Under the pieces are notes generated by a model. That model worked only from the letters and a program-made list of their open reading frames with translations, did no database searches and was not told the origin of the DNA. Shown in pieces: positions 42,857 through 55,599 of a DNA stretch of 64,000 nucleotides. The position numbers and the translations under genes are program-made. The number at the start of each line of letters is the position of its first letter. The first letter of the stretch is position 1. Source of the DNA: Orobanche coerulescens (taxonomy: Eukaryota; Streptophyta; Magnoliopsida; Lamiales; Orobanchaceae). The stretch covers positions 11,455,001-11,519,000 of the forward strand of contig CM065804.1 of assembly GCA_033398695.1 (NCBI GenBank). Direction: 5' to 3'.

Positions 42857-44677
42857 TGTAACACCCCAATTTTATTACGGGTAATTACACACCATAGGAC
42901 CCACCAGGGCCTACCAGGCTGACGTCATACATACACAATAACACGATAATATGAATATATAACCAAAACTGACAGTTGGGCCGTGGCCTCGGCCAAAACG
43001 TGAAAGTTCTACTCAATCCAAACATAATTCATGATTATCACACGATACGCAACAACGACATAAAATGCAACATTGTATATATAAAAATTAATACAGACTC
43101 TTCCAAAACAACTACTGACTCGAGCTCTTTGACATCTAGTCTGCTCTGTGTGCACCCCATGAAAGCTCCTTATCCTCAAGATCACCTGAAATGCATAAAC
43201 ATTCTACCCCAACGAGGGGTTAGCAACAACCGCTAGTGCAAGTACAATATTACAACATTTTAATACACAAACATTTCTAAATTATTCCAAAACTGAAAAC
43301 AGTTCATTAATCACGATATTTCGGAATATCCAAAATCAATCATCAGTAAAAACCATCGCTAGAAGGTGATTATCGTGACGAGACCACCCGGCCAAATCCA
43401 TGTGGGCCTCGTCGAGCCAATCCCCAGGTGAGAATACTGCGTCCTGACCTGTCCCCAAAGTACTGGTCCCCGGAGGTCCCCTCGAACCTTCCCCGAGTGG
43501 ACATCTCACATCACACACAAAATCACATTTTTATCACACAAATGCATGCCATAAATCATCGCAATAATGTACTTGCTTTGATTTATAAAATGCGAATGAA
43601 ACGATGAACGAAAAAGGCTTCGGTCTGAACTTTCTCCAAATTCCGTTCCTACCAAATATCAAGACTAAATCAACTATAAACTCACTGGAGAACCAAGAAT
43701 CATCCTAAGTTCTACCCTTAGGAATAATATACCGAACACTATAGAGGCATAATAGGTTATACTCGATCAACGAAGGAAAACTCGGAATTAATCCAAAAAG
43801 ATTCGAGGAAAACCTGAAATCACGATTATATAACTATAATCTACCATCTCTCGGAGATAAATCTGTTAGAAAAACGAAATCCAACAAAACCCCCAAAATT
43901 TCCGAAATTAGGGTTCTACGAAGTCTCACCTCGATTCAGATGGTGGAAGATGCTAGGATGTTGATATCTTCTTGTTAGGGACTCAGAAATATGGATGTAT
44001 GATGATATCAGGCCTTAATCCACCTTCAACCTCGAACTAAGTTGCCAAATCGCCGGAGAGATGATGAGAGGAGGCGAAATGACGAAGTTTAGGGTGCTGT
44101 CCACATATATTTACTAACATGCATTAGCGCGCGCTACACAATAGAGTTAGCGTGCGCTAACAAGATATAACGAGGTCCAGAAGCTTATGACCGGCCTCGA
44201 TAGCGCGCGATAGACGGGGCGTTAGCGTGCGCTAGCCAACCAGTCCAGAAACCCAGGAACCTATCTATCCAACCAAGTAGCGCGCGCTACAACCGAATAA
44301 TATGCGCTACACCTGCCTAGTTAGCGTGCGCTACAACCGAATAACGTGTGCTACCTATTCGATCCTGTCCAGAGTCTAGTACCCAAAAACCTACTGCCTT
44401 ACTGTAATGCCGAATTAGCGCGCGCTACTACCCTTTTAGCGTGCGCTAATCCACCACAATAGCGTATGCTAATCTATAGCCTTAGCATGCGCTAATTTGC
44501 CCATACACAGCACAACTATCTGAACCAACCGAAACATTACACAACAATTCTCGACAGAAATAACAGAAACAATACAAAGCAGTTCTCGACAGAAATGACA
44601 GAAACATTACACAACAATTCTCGACAGAAAAACAAAAATGAAAATTACTAATAATATCAGAAAAACGTATATTACAT
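42857..44677 (-). repeat. 3' LTR of G3 (1821 bp)
   Basis: On the - strand it begins TGTAATATACG at 44677 and ends GGGGTGTTACA at 42857. It contains a 35-bp tandem repeat (44525-44632, phrase TTCTCGACAGAAAT three times), a TAGCGCGCGCTA palindrome array (44120-44500) and a TATA-like AAATATATG (44104-44112). Confidence 0.88.
44120..44500. repeat. TAGCGCGCGCTA palindrome array of G3 U3
   Basis: Roughly a dozen perfect or near copies of TTAGCGCGCGCTA and TAGCGTGCGCTA are spaced 20-40 bp apart, ending about 15 bp upstream of the TATA-like box on the - strand. The same motif fills 33472-33825 in a different LTR. Confidence 0.85.
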
Positions 44678-44711
44678 TCTCTCCCTCTAACAAAAAGTTT
44701 CGTCCCGAAAC

Positions 44712-47290
44712 TTAAGATGTGAACAACTCTGGATACTTCGACCTCATATTGTCCTCGGTCTCCCATGTAGCTTCTTCCGTTCCATGTCTTGACCATTGTA
44801 CCTTCACCAAAGGAATAGTTTTGCGTCTAAGCTGTTTTATCTGTCGTTCCAAAATTTGGACCGGTTTCTCCTCAAAGGTGATGTCAGAACCTATTTCAAT
44901 TTCCCCAAAATCAATAATATGACTAGGATCCGACACGTATTTCCTAAACTGTGAGACGTGGAACACATTATGCACATGACTTAACGACGGCGGAAGACCC
45001 AAACGATAGGCGCGATCTCTTATTCGCTATAAAATTTCAAATGGACCAATATATCTAGGGCTAAGTTTACCCTTCTTCCTGAAGCGATAAACTCCTCGGG
45101 TTGGAGATACTTTCAAAACACATGGTTGCCGACTTCGAACTCTAATAGACGACGTCGATTGTCGGCCTACGACTTCTATCGGCTTTGGGCAGCTAAAAGT
45201 CTATCACGGATTATAAAAATCTTATCTATGGTCTCCACTAACAGGTCCGACTCCGTTCCGATCAACTCAGATGAATCATCCCAACACAGTGGCGATTTAC
45301 ATCTTCATCCATATAACACTTCAAATGGTGCCATATTAATCGACGCATGCCAACTATTGTTGTACGCAAATTCAATTAGTGGCAAGTGCGATTCCCAATC
45401 GTCCTTCCAGTTTAAGGCACATGCTCGCAACATATCCTCAAGGGTCTGAATTGTCAGCTCGGATTGCCCATCAGTCTGAGGGTGGTACAATGTACTGATC
45501 CTTAGTTCCGTCCCCAAAGCTCGGTAAACGGACTGCCAGAAATGTGATACAAATATACCATCTCGATCAGAAATAATACTCTTTGGAATCCCATGCAACC
45601 TAATGACTTCTTCAATAAACACACGGGCCAACTTCTCGGATCCCCAATTATCTTTAATTCCCAAAAAATGGGCTGATTTGATTAGTCGATCGACGATAAC
45701 CCAAATCATGTTCATCCCCATTCGTGTCTTCAGCATATTTGTGACAAAATCCATTGTAATATCCTCCCATTTCCATTCTGGAATTGGAATCGATTTTAAC
45801 AACCCTGGTAGTCGTTGATGTTCAATCTTGACTTGATGGCATGTCAAACATTTCAACACAAAGTCCTTAACATCATTCTTCATATTACTCCACCAATAAT
45901 TACTCCTCATATCCTTATACATTTTGCTCGTACTCAGGTGGAGAGAATACAGTGTAGTATGAGCTTCTTTTAGTATGGCCTGTCTAAGCTCTTCGTCTGC
46001 CGGTACGCAAAATCTGCCTCGAAATTTCAAAACTCCATCATCATGAATCACAAATCCAGGAGCTCTTCCTTTAACTACATCATCTATTAACTGGACTAGC
46101 AACGGATCCTCCAAATTGCTTTAATGTCATCGATCAAAGACGACGTGATTTCCAAAGTGCATAATTGGCCCTAAACTCTCTGAAGCCAAATATCTATATC
46201 CTGTCTGATTATATCTCGATAGATCTCCAATTAAGACGTAAGTACCTCCATCATTTGAAGTGATATTGGCTTCCGACTCAACGCGTCCACTATCACATTA
46301 GCCTTTCCCAGATGGTATAGTATCTCAAGATCATAATCCTTGATCAACTCTAACCATCGACGCTGTCTCATATTTAGCTCTTTTTGGCTAAATATATACT
46401 TTAGGCTCTTGTGATCAGTGTAAATCTTGCACGAAGAACCATAAAGATAGTGTCTCCAAATCTTTAATGCAAAAACGACTGCCGAGAACTCCAAATCATG
46501 AGTGGGGTAATTCTTTTCATATGGTTTCAATTGTCGAGATGCATAAGATATTACCCTGCCTCTCTGCATTAAAACACAACCCAATCCAAGTCCTGAGGCA
46601 TCACTATAAACTTCAAGAAGTTAACCGTCTCTTTAACTCATCAAAACTGTTCTGTCTCTCTACACTCCACTCGAACTTCTGGGATTTCTGGATCAACTGA
46701 GTAAGTGGTCGAGCGATCTTTGAAAATCCCTGGACAAACCTACGGTAATACCCAGCAAGTCCCAAGAAACTCCATGCCTCTTTAACATTCCTAGGTGGTT
46801 CCCACTCAAGAATTTCCGTTATCTTCTGGGGATCCACTCAAACTCCATCAACCGAAATTACATGCCAAATAAAGGTTACTTCCTTAAGCCAAAACTTACA
46901 CTTAGAAAACTTTGCGTAAAGTTTCTCTCTTCTCAAAGTGTTCAACACCACGTGGAGGTGTTCAGCATGATCTCCCTCGTTCTGTGAGTAGATAAGAATG
47001 TCATCAATGAAGACAACCACGAATTTATCAAGATAATCAATGAAGACTTTGTTCATCAGCTGCATAAACACGGCAGGAGCATTAGTTAATCCAAACGGCA
47101 TAACTACGAACTCGTAGTGGCCATATCGAGTACGAAAAGCAGTCTTCGGAATGTCAAAATCCTGAATCCTCAGCTGATAATACCCCGAGCACAAATCAAC
47201 CTTAGAGAAAATAGTAGCACCTTGAAGCTGGTCGAACAAGTCATTTATACGGGGCAACGGATACTTGTTCTTGATGGTCAGCTTATTCAA
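44712..47290 (-). pseudogene. Ty3 pol of G3: RT, RNase H, integrase, chromodomain
   Basis: RT (47290-46838: [33 protein letters not shown] with both Asp) is stopped by TGA where the related G2 copy has Arg. RT continues 46837-46613 ([18 protein letters not shown]). RNase H is 46584-46231 ([13 protein letters not shown]). Integrase 46114-45305 has the HHCC zinc part (EAHTTLYSLH...CLTCHQVK) and D-D-E core (TMDFVT, ISDRDGIF, GQSELTIQ), ending at a TGA after EVLYG. 45002-44712 is the chromodomain-type end (VKVQWSRHGTEEATWE). Chromodomains of this kind are thought to steer insertion to heterochromatin. Stops and frameshifts inactivate this copy. Confidence 0.88.
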
Positions 47291-47617
47291 CTCTTGATAA
47301 TCAATGCACAGACGGAACGATCCGTCCTTCTTCTTAACAAAAAGAACTGTTGCTCCCCAAGGCGAAGCACTCGGTCAAATTTACCCTTTGTCAAGAAGTT
47401 CACCAAGTTGCTTCTTCGGTTCTAACATCTCAGTAGGTGCCATACGATACAGCTCACGAGAAACAGGTGCTGCACTCGGCTCAAGATCAATGGAAAATTC
47501 TACATCTCTAGGTGGAGATAATCCTGAAAAGTCGTCCGGAAACACATCAGGATATTAGTTCACAACTGGAATCGACGATATATAAATTCCACCATCATCG
47601 GTATTCAGGGCATAGCA

Positions 47618-48230
47618 TCAATAACCGATACAGTCTTGTTTAAACAATTTCATCGCTTTGACAGCTGAAATCACCCTGCTTGAACTACCCAGTTTACGAC
47701 CCACGAAAGTATGCTCGGCACCGTCTTCAGCTAATATAGAAATACTTCGCATCTGATAATTCATAATAGCACCATGCCGACTCAACCAATCATCTCCTAG
47801 GATCACATCCTCTCCCTTAAGATCTACCACAATGACGTCTGAAGGCCAATCCCAACTCCCAATATACACAAGACAATCCTTAACCTCTCGGTTACTAATC
47901 AAATGCTCCCCACTAGGATTAATCACTACAAACGGTTCACACTCAATCAAATAATCTAGACCCAAACGTTTCACACAATCAAGAGCAATAAATGAATGAG
48001 TAGCTCCTGAATCAAATAATACAAAAATAGGCTGAGAAAGTATCTGCATAGTACCTGCAGCTACTGGAGCCTCTGTGTCGTCTGCGCATCTCATCTGATA
48101 CACCATCGGTTGTACCGAACCCACACTCGATACAGTCTGATGGTCTGACCAGACTCGGCCTCTACCTCGTCCTAAAGTTTGTTGTGGTTGACTAGCTGTA
48201 GTCCCCGGGTTCACACTGGGACAACCAACC
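47618..48230 (-). pseudogene. Ty3 protease region of G3, cut by G4
   Basis: Encodes a Gly-Arg linker, then MRCADDTEAPVAAGTMQI, the aspartic-protease motif FVLFDSGATHSFIALDC and EDVILGDDWLSRHGAI. The frame stops at 47618. The upstream side is cut by the LTR of G4 at 48231, so the start codons seen there belong to G4 sequence. Confidence 0.83.
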
Positions 48231-49018
48231 TGTAACACCCCCAGAATCCGACCGGGAATGTTACATGCCGTAGACCCTTATCACAAGGATCTACCAGGCT
48301 AAACTCCAAAAGACTACTCAATGATTGACCGACCGGGGTCAATTTAATTACAAAGCAAACCCGACAAGGTCATTAACCAGTTTAGAAACTAACGACATTC
48401 ACATTTCAATGACAATAATAAACTTGAACACAGAAAAGAATGACACTCAATTTAATAAATGAAAACTACACCCATACAAGGGTGAATACTCGACCGACAG
48501 AGAAATACCGACCAAAATGAAACAAAAGAAAAGACTCTGATCCTGGTGTGATTAGCATCATTGTCCTCCATCTCCTTCCAAGCCAATCCTGTGACTACTC
48601 CCGAGCTGCCAAAACCTGAGCGCATAACAGGCACCTACCCCCCAGAAAAATCGGGGGTTAGCAAACTGAAATTTTTGCTAGTGCAAGTACATAATGTACA
48701 AGATATACGAAAAGTATCAACACAAAATCAACAGCCACGAAGCCTTAACACAAACCACACATTCACACAAACAGCACATCAAAACATTCGTTTACACAAG
48801 GTGATAGGTAATCACATAGCCATATTGTCTTTATGGATCATAACACCAATGAAACTTTAAGCAAGCCCAATGAGTTACAAGATCTAGATTGAAAAACCCC
48901 TTTTATAAAAGGAAAAGCAATTTGATAAGATAGTTTGAAAACGTTATTATTGACTCGTGCCATCTTGGGGTTTTGAAAATCGAATGAGAATACTTTTAGA
49001 AAATAACTTCAAAAGTTC

Positions 49019-49215
49019 TCGGGTCATCGACCCAGCATGTGGAAAACAATTTGCAAGAAAACCATTACAACGTTATTCGAGGTCCTTGACCCAATTTATG
49101 AAACACTGTCACAAGTGAGTCATTAAAACATCTCACGGGGTTCTAGACCCAATCCAAATAATATCATCACGAGATCAATCATCTCAACATTTTACGGGTC
49201 CTCGACCCAATTCAC
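49019..49215. repeat. Four GGGTCnnnGACCC inverted repeats at about 58-60 bp spacing
   Basis: Copies lie near 49020, 49080, 49139 and 49196. The same series is at about 62604, 62662, 62720 and 62777 in the 5' LTR, so it is an ancestral part of the LTR. Confidence 0.7.
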
Positions 49216-50733
49216 AGAATATCATCACAATACAATCAAGGACACAGCCTCTCATTCGACAAATCCTGCTCAAGACCCCTGATTAATTAACCTTCGGAGA
49301 TCTCGTCAAATATCCTTGGTTAATTAACCTTGATACCAACATTTAAAACAAGTTGAAACAAACTTTCAGAAACACGAATCGCGGTCTATATCAAGACCGA
49401 CATTTTAAAGCGAGTTGAAAGAATTTTGAATTACGAACATCGTTTGGTATCGGGTTCGTAGTTGTCACTCGAATATCCGTAACCAATAAGCCTGCCAGGC
49501 ACCTCTCTTGCACACCTGTGCACCGGCGTTCACTCCACTATGTTGGCCGCCCATTGAACATGTCACCACGCCGGCGATCACTCCCGCAAGAGCCACCACT
49601 TGCACGCGCATTAGGTAACACCGGTGTTCACCAACCATATAGAGCCGCACATTGCAGCGTACGCCAGGCCGGAGTACACGCCCCACCCTCAGAGATTCCC
49701 GGATACAACGCTTCTCACAACAAATATCCACATTGTTTCAAACATCAAGCACACAGACAAACGTTACAACAATTATCAACTCGGTACACCAAGTCACACA
49801 AATTATCCGTCAGTCCATAACCACACAGCTAAACAATATCACGCACGTTATCAATCAAAACTCAATCACAATAAGCCTTCAGGCATAACCAACCAACGCC
49901 GCACATATATCTCTATATTGCGACTCAACCGAATATATATATATATATAACCTTACTATATTATATCTATAAGTATAGTTCATCCATCAATCCAAGTTGA
50001 GTACGTCAACTAGTGTTAGCATTCATCACTCGGCATTCACCGACATAGGCATATATATCAATATACGTATATACATACATATATTTAACATATAAATATA
50101 TATATATATATATACATCCGTATAAATTCATACACTTCGGCAACAATGATTTCACGTAGTTACAATTCGTATATTAAGGTACTTGCCTTAGTAATTTCTC
50201 GCGAATACTCCGAAAATACGATTGATTGGAAAAATCCGGAACTCCAATGAAAAAGACGATCGGAAAGGCTCAACACCAGATTTTCATAAGGAATTCGTCC
50301 CTAATATCCTATCATCAAATAAACAATAAATCACACGAGGAAAAACATCGCAAAACGACCGAATCTCCCTCTGTGGCATTTTCCCGGACACCTTGAAGGC
50401 GTCAATTGAAAACTCATATAAATCGGACGTAACAAAACAGTGGAATGATGATGAAAATGATAGGACACAACTTAATCTTCGATTATCCATCAGTAATCTG
50501 AGTTAATACGATTAAATCGGACGAAGTCAACTAAAATCCCCAAAACTAAATTTTTAGGAAATCATACCTTGATTCGATAGATCGGAGAAGGTTATAGGAC
50601 GATCAATCAATGATATAAACTCAGGAGCTTCATGGATTTGTTGTTTAACAACATATATATTTGGCCACCAAAGCCCTGGCCGCAGAAGGGAAAGGAGAGA
50701 AGTGAAAAATGGGTGGAACGAGGGCTGCTCGAT

Positions 50734-50744
50734 CATATTTATAC
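50734..50744 (-). promoter_or_regulatory. TATA box of G4 LTR
   Basis: GTATAAATATG on the - strand, immediately downstream of the CGGCCG palindrome array. Confidence 0.65.
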
Positions 50745-50764
50745 TGCCCAGTGTGTGTCGATCA

Positions 50765-51120
50765 CTTACGGCCGTAACCGGCATCCTTACGGCCGTAATC
50801 GGCCTTCATGAAAGTTCTGCCCAGCAGCCTGCCGACCACGTACGGCCGTATCTGATCACGCCTTACGGCCGTAACTGGCCTTCGTCCGGATGCTGCCCAG
50901 CACTCTTATGGCCGTACCCGATCATGACTTACGGCCATAACCAGCCTTCATCCGGAAGCTGCCCAACGCCCTTATGGCCGTACCCGATCGACTTACGGCC
51001 GTAACCGGCCTTCGTCCAGAAGCTGTCCAGACCCTGCCGAGTACGTACGGCCGTATCCGGCACCTTACGGCCGTAACTCGTCCAGGCGAGTCTCTGGACC
51101 AAAACGTGCGGCCGTGACTC
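50765..51120. repeat. ACGGCCGT palindrome array of G4 U3
   Basis: About ten copies of TTACGGCCGTAA or TACGGCCGTA are arranged as roughly four 85-90 bp composite units, each with two palindromes and a CTTCxTCCGGAAGCTGCCCA-like linker. Confidence 0.83.
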
Positions 51121-51187
51121 GGCCGTGGCCAATTCCGACAGTCCGGTTAGGCGTTCGACAATGTTTCAGTCACACTAACGCACCGGT

Positions 51188-52097
51188 TGTTGTTACCCAA
51201 AATATTATTCGGAAGGGTTTGCTGGAATGGATGAGTAACAAACAAAATGCGAGAGCACGCCCGAGGGAATATAAATAACACAAGATTTGCTGGGGTTGTT
51301 AGTCCTGGGATTGAATGCTCTCGCAAGATATTATTAATACGAATACTTGGGAGTACAAATATTAATGTTAGAGTACAATTACAATGAGTGTAAAGACCCT
51401 AGTTATCTAGCTCTTGAGTGCTGATGATTGCCGGAAGAACCAGAGTTGATGCTCTGTGAGTTCTTGTAACAAAGATGGGATTCTGTGTGGAATTCTGTGT
51501 TTCTGATCCAACTCTCGGAAGCCGCTTTCCAAATGCTGGAGGTCTCCTATTTATAGGAGTGGAGGTAGTTGGGCGATTGCCTTCACTGTATTAAATTAAG
51601 CAGGCCATCGTCTTAGCACATGGGTTGGTTCCCTTAAAGTCCGCAGCCGCTACTGGAAGCATGCTGTGCGAACCAATGAGAAGACAACACGCGTCTCGTG
51701 CTGCTGTCTTGGGAGGTCCCACCTTAGACCCTTTCGATGGGTTTGTCAGTAGGTGAGGCAGTCCTTGTCATCTACATCTGGTGTTGGGCTGGAGTCAAAT
51801 AACCTTATCTGGCGGCGCCTTTTGTGGATCTGCACGTGGGTCTTCATCCGAGATTTGGTCTTCGTAGACTTTGATGGATGATGGCCTTACACGTGGCATA
51901 GGATGGTCGTACTTGGTGAGGCACTAGAGTCGATCACTAGGTGCCAATAGGTGATCGCCCTGGACGTCGATTGCTCGGTACCTGATCTCAGTCTGGACTC
52001 TTCGTCTGGTAAGTGTGTCTTGGTTTATTTGATGCTGACTCTAGTCGCTCGGCCTTTGTGCCGATCGCCGCTGAGGCGTTTTAATCGCCGCACAACA
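51188..52097 (-). repeat. 3' LTR of the Tat-like element (910 bp)
   Basis: It retains the TATA dyad CTCCTATTTATAGGAG (51544-51559). CGATCG and CGATCGC motifs lie in U3 (about 51930-52080). Confidence 0.9.
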
Positions 52098-52626
52098 ATT
52101 GCCCCCCAGCTCGCTCCGATGTTGAAGACGTGGGGTGAAGTGGTTTTACTGGCGATCGCTTGAATTAGACGAGCGACTTATCATTTCGATCAATAGATGA
52201 TTTTCTCTCGAGAGGACTGATTTTTGAATTTGGACGACCTATTCGATCGTTGAAATGAGCGGGATATGACAGCGGTCTTGAAACCTCACAGGGCACGTGT
52301 TGCGTTTCTGTTGGGGGAGTCCGACGGTTTGTCAGACTCTGTCCTTTGGCGCGCCCTCGAAATGACGCGCACGCGGGATTCGAGGGCGGCATTAAATGCT
52401 GAATTCCCCGACCTTTGCGCTTTGGCCCCCGAAATTCCGTTTATTTGCCCAGAAACTCCCGCCCTTGCCTATAAAATGGACTAGGGTTACACGGTAAAAA
52501 CCTTATGCATTTTCGTTTGAGAAGAAGACATAGCCGAATTCCCTTGAAGCTTCGTGCGACGATCGTCGTTCGACTCACTCTTTAGGTAAGAACAAAAAAA
52601 CTTCTTCTCTCTTCCTTTTCTTTCTT
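52098..52626 (+). promoter_or_regulatory. Promoter and 5' leader of the antisense gene
   Basis: TATAAAAT at 52470-52477 is followed by about 150 bp of leader to ATG 52627. A CTTTAG/GTAAG junction at about 52580-52590 hints at a leader splice site. The rest shows no other feature. Confidence 0.55.
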
Positions 52627-55150
52627 ATGAAAATGTCCGGAGGAGTATCAAAAGTGTATGAGGCGGGTAGCACCTCCGCTGCCGGGAGTTCGACTGCTTT
52701 GGATGAAACCTCTGCGGAGTTCCACGTGGAGATAGGCGTCGAGGCTATCCATGCCGGGATTGAACCCGCGGAAGTTGAAGAACTTTTCAATGAAGCTGAC
52801 GTGGCCAGGTTGGCGGAGGCGTAGCGGAAGTGCTCGCTGGCCGAAGAGGAGGCGGCAATAAGAGTGTACTGGGAGCAAAACAGTGTGTTCAGAAAAGCCT
52901 TTTTAGATTTTGCCGAGCTTATGGAGAGATTAGCCGGCCCACTCCCTAAGTTCAACTTTCGTGCATACTCAATCGCCCATCCTCATGAACCTGAAAAGCG
53001 GACGCTATTCCGGGCCGCGAGACGCTCCCCGTGGACCCTTGGCCAAATCAGGAGCTCGGCGACGAGGAACGACGTGGCTCGGTGGAGGGCGGAGTTCCAT
53101 GTCCCCTCCGATGTTTCCCTTTACGTGCCCACCGACAATGAACGTGCCGACCAACCTCCGGAGGGTATGGTCGCCGTTAACGAGGCAATCATAGAGGCCG
53201 GACTATGGTTCCCACTACCATTCGCCGTGTCTTACTTTTTGACCGCTTGGAATGTGGCCCTGGCTGCAGATCGTCTGCACCTTTACTTTGTTTGGCGGTC
53301 ATCGGCTGTTCCGTCTTCCTTCGGCGCTGGAGATGAACTATCTCTTTAAGCTGACGTCTCAGAAGGGTTCCATCAGTGGCTACCACATTTAAGGTCACTT
53401 GGGCCGGGTGATCCTTGGGGTGCCGAACAAGGTCCGGGGCGACCTGACGAAATGGTTTTGGGTCGACGGATCGTGGAGGTCGGCCGCGATTGACAATCCG
53501 ACCGATGAGTTGGATATCCCCAACGGCTTCCGGGAGAGAAATCCGAGTAAGGGTTTTGACTCTTCCTTCATTTGGATATATCCTGAACTGATCTAATTTG
53601 GCTTTCTTTTTGCAGGTACCCTTGTTCCGGCAGCAGGCGATCTACCATTTGATTTTGCGATCGTCTGGGAACGAATTCATAGTCTTCCGGATAGTTATAT
53701 CGACGCTCTCCGGATCAACAATGAAGCTCATTGGTTGGCTGCTCGATTGTTTCGCTTTCCCCGCCACTTAAGGGTCCCAGGTACAAATATTTACGATCTT
53801 CTTCTGCTTGAAGATCGATTTTGTCCGGAAGAAGATGACTAACTTTGGTTGATTGTCTTCTTTGCATAGATCCACATCCCCCGCTACTCCGAGCCACCGA
53901 GAGAAGTTTCCATGTCGAACCCTGGGATTATGAGTCGTCTCCACCAAAGGAAGAAGACGATTTATGCCCCTACGGCGATGATCCATCCTATTCCGGAGGC
54001 GAGACCTCTCGTGGGGCCGGTCGTCAACGAGCCGGAGCCTCGGGAGGAGGGACAGCTCCAGCTCAACCGCAAGAGGCGGAGGACGGATGAGCCTTCGCCC
54101 TATGTTGCTGCTGAGGCATCCACAGTGGTGTCGCCGGTCGCCGCGCCTCCACTTTCTGTAACTCCAATGGCGGAGGGGCCCACACCCTCTTTGGCTTTCC
54201 TTCAGGCCATGGCGACCGCTGAAGCCAAGACCCCGCGTGGCCAGCCGTTCTTCGGCCGTGACCCAGAGAAGGTCGAAAGGTAAGCCTGGTCGCTCTTCTG
54301 GGTTATGACATTTCCTTTGTTGGAAATATACTAACTCTGTTGCTCTTTGTGCAGGATCCGCCACTCCGACCCGAACTGCTCGCCGATGGTGTTGGACTTC
54401 CTGACGAGCAAAGTTCCTTGCGAGGACAGCGATGTCCCTTCTTACGTTGCTCAGGCTACCACCTCCCTGCCGAAGGCCTGAACGACCTATCTGGATGCGA
54501 TCGCGTGTCGGCGATCTGCAGACGCGATGCAGGCGACTTTCGCATAGGCCCTTCAGACGGAGACGATGGCTGCTCAGGCCGTGAGGGACTATGAGGGGCG
54601 GTCGTCCACCGCTCGTCTCCATGTGGACCTCGAAGCCGCACGGAAACAAAATGCTGAGTTTGCCGACAGGCTCGCGGCTATGGAGAAGAGCTCCGTGGAG
54701 GCGGCTAAGCAGGTGAGGCGGGATCTTGACCGGGCGCGGGCGGCGACTGACCGGATGCGGGACCAGATGATGGTGATCGTCGCCCGACTGACCAGCAAGA
54801 TGGCGTCCTCGAAAGAAGAGTTGGCCGCCAAAGCTGCCGAGCTCGAGGGCGTGAGACAAATGGTTGCAGAGCTGAGGGGAAAGCTGGAGGCGACTGAGGC
54901 TGATCCCTTCATTAACGTGGAGTACGTCAGCGAATTTGCCTACTATATGGCTTATGCTGACGCGATCCACGCTGCTAAGAAGGGAGGGATCGAGGTCGGC
55001 CCTTTGGCTAATAATTTCAAAGCCTATGCGCTTGAGCACCCTCTGCAGCTAGCATTCACCGTGCCGATCCTCGACCTTTCCGCGGATCATGGGATCAATT
55101 TGAGCTGGTACCCATTGCCGTACAACCTTGTTCATCCGGGTGCCCCGTAG
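52627..55150 (+). pseudogene. Antisense Transposase_28 (PF04195)-type gene, spliced, with a coiled coil, decayed
   Basis: From ATG 52627 one frame runs to 53349 with a single TAG (52822). It contains FHVPSDVSLYVPTDN and EAGLWFPLPFAVSYFL, typical of the plant 'putative gypsy-type transposon' family PF04195. A frameshift near 53300 leads to YLFKLTSQKGS and KVRGDLTKWFWVDGSWR. GT-AG-like introns occur at about 53547-53616, 53780-53868 and 54282-54353. The last open part (54566-55150) is Ala/Arg/Glu-rich coiled coil followed by EFAYYMAYADAIHAAKKGG. The frame is antisense to the element's gag, as are additional ORFs of Tat/Ogre elements. Function unknown. Confidence 0.75.
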
Positions 55151-55354
55151 GATAGGGGTTCAGAGCCTGCTGCTGGCGATGGAGCGAGCGTCGATCCCTG
55201 AGCTTTTCTCACTTTTTACTTGTAATTTTATAGCTTTTGCTGTATTTTGCCTTCAGGCGCTTGTACACATATTTCGAATGAAATGGAATATTATGTTTGC
55301 TTCTGATTTCTTGCTTGTATGATCATCTTTCTGAATCCTTTGCATGACTTTATA
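55151..55354 (+). terminator. Probable 3' UTR of the antisense gene
   Basis: T-rich sequence after the stop with AATGAAATGGAATATTATGT. No further coding is visible. Confidence 0.35.
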
Positions 55355-55359
55355 CAAAC

Positions 55360-55490
55360 GTGTTTTGAGGAGCGATCGTCGTATGTGTATTTGAACAAAG
55401 TCGATCGTCGTACATATATATGAACAATGCCGATCATCGTACGTGTATTTGAACAAAGACGATCGTCGTATATATAGATCCACTCTCGCC
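55360..55490. repeat. About 30-bp tandem repeat (four units)
   Basis: Unit GATCGTCGTATGTGTATTTG plus AACAAAG-like tail, four diverged copies between the antisense gene and the 250-bp repeats. Confidence 0.8.
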
Positions 55491-55599
55491 CTTCTTTTTG
55501 TTTACGTAGTAAAAGTAAGGGAACGAAAATAAATCGTTTGACGAGCTATCTTCGGCTTAGTTCTTGCGATCTTCAATTTTGCAGATTCCTAGAGGAAGG

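Larger units (their letters stand above)
42857..48230 (-). mobile_element. Ty3 (Tekay-like, chromodomain) retrotransposon G3, interrupted
   Basis: On the - strand: protease, RT, RNase H, integrase and chromodomain, then a polypurine tract (GTTAGAGGGAGAGAA) and a 1.8 kb 3' LTR (44677-42857). The gag and 5' LTR are not seen because element G4 inserted at 48231; they should lie beyond the right edge of the window. Confidence 0.88.

Noticed and set aside
49465..49950. Overlapping frames at 49.5-49.95 kb, repeated at 63.1-63.5 kb
   Set aside because: They are the same LTR region in both copies of G4, with no domain and rapid loss of frame between copies.
52575..55039. Long - strand frame (423 codons, 53768-55039) opposite the antisense gene
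   Set aside because: It lacks any recognised motif, whereas the + strand shows PF04195-like motifs, splice sites and a coiled coil. It is a shadow of GC-rich coding DNA.
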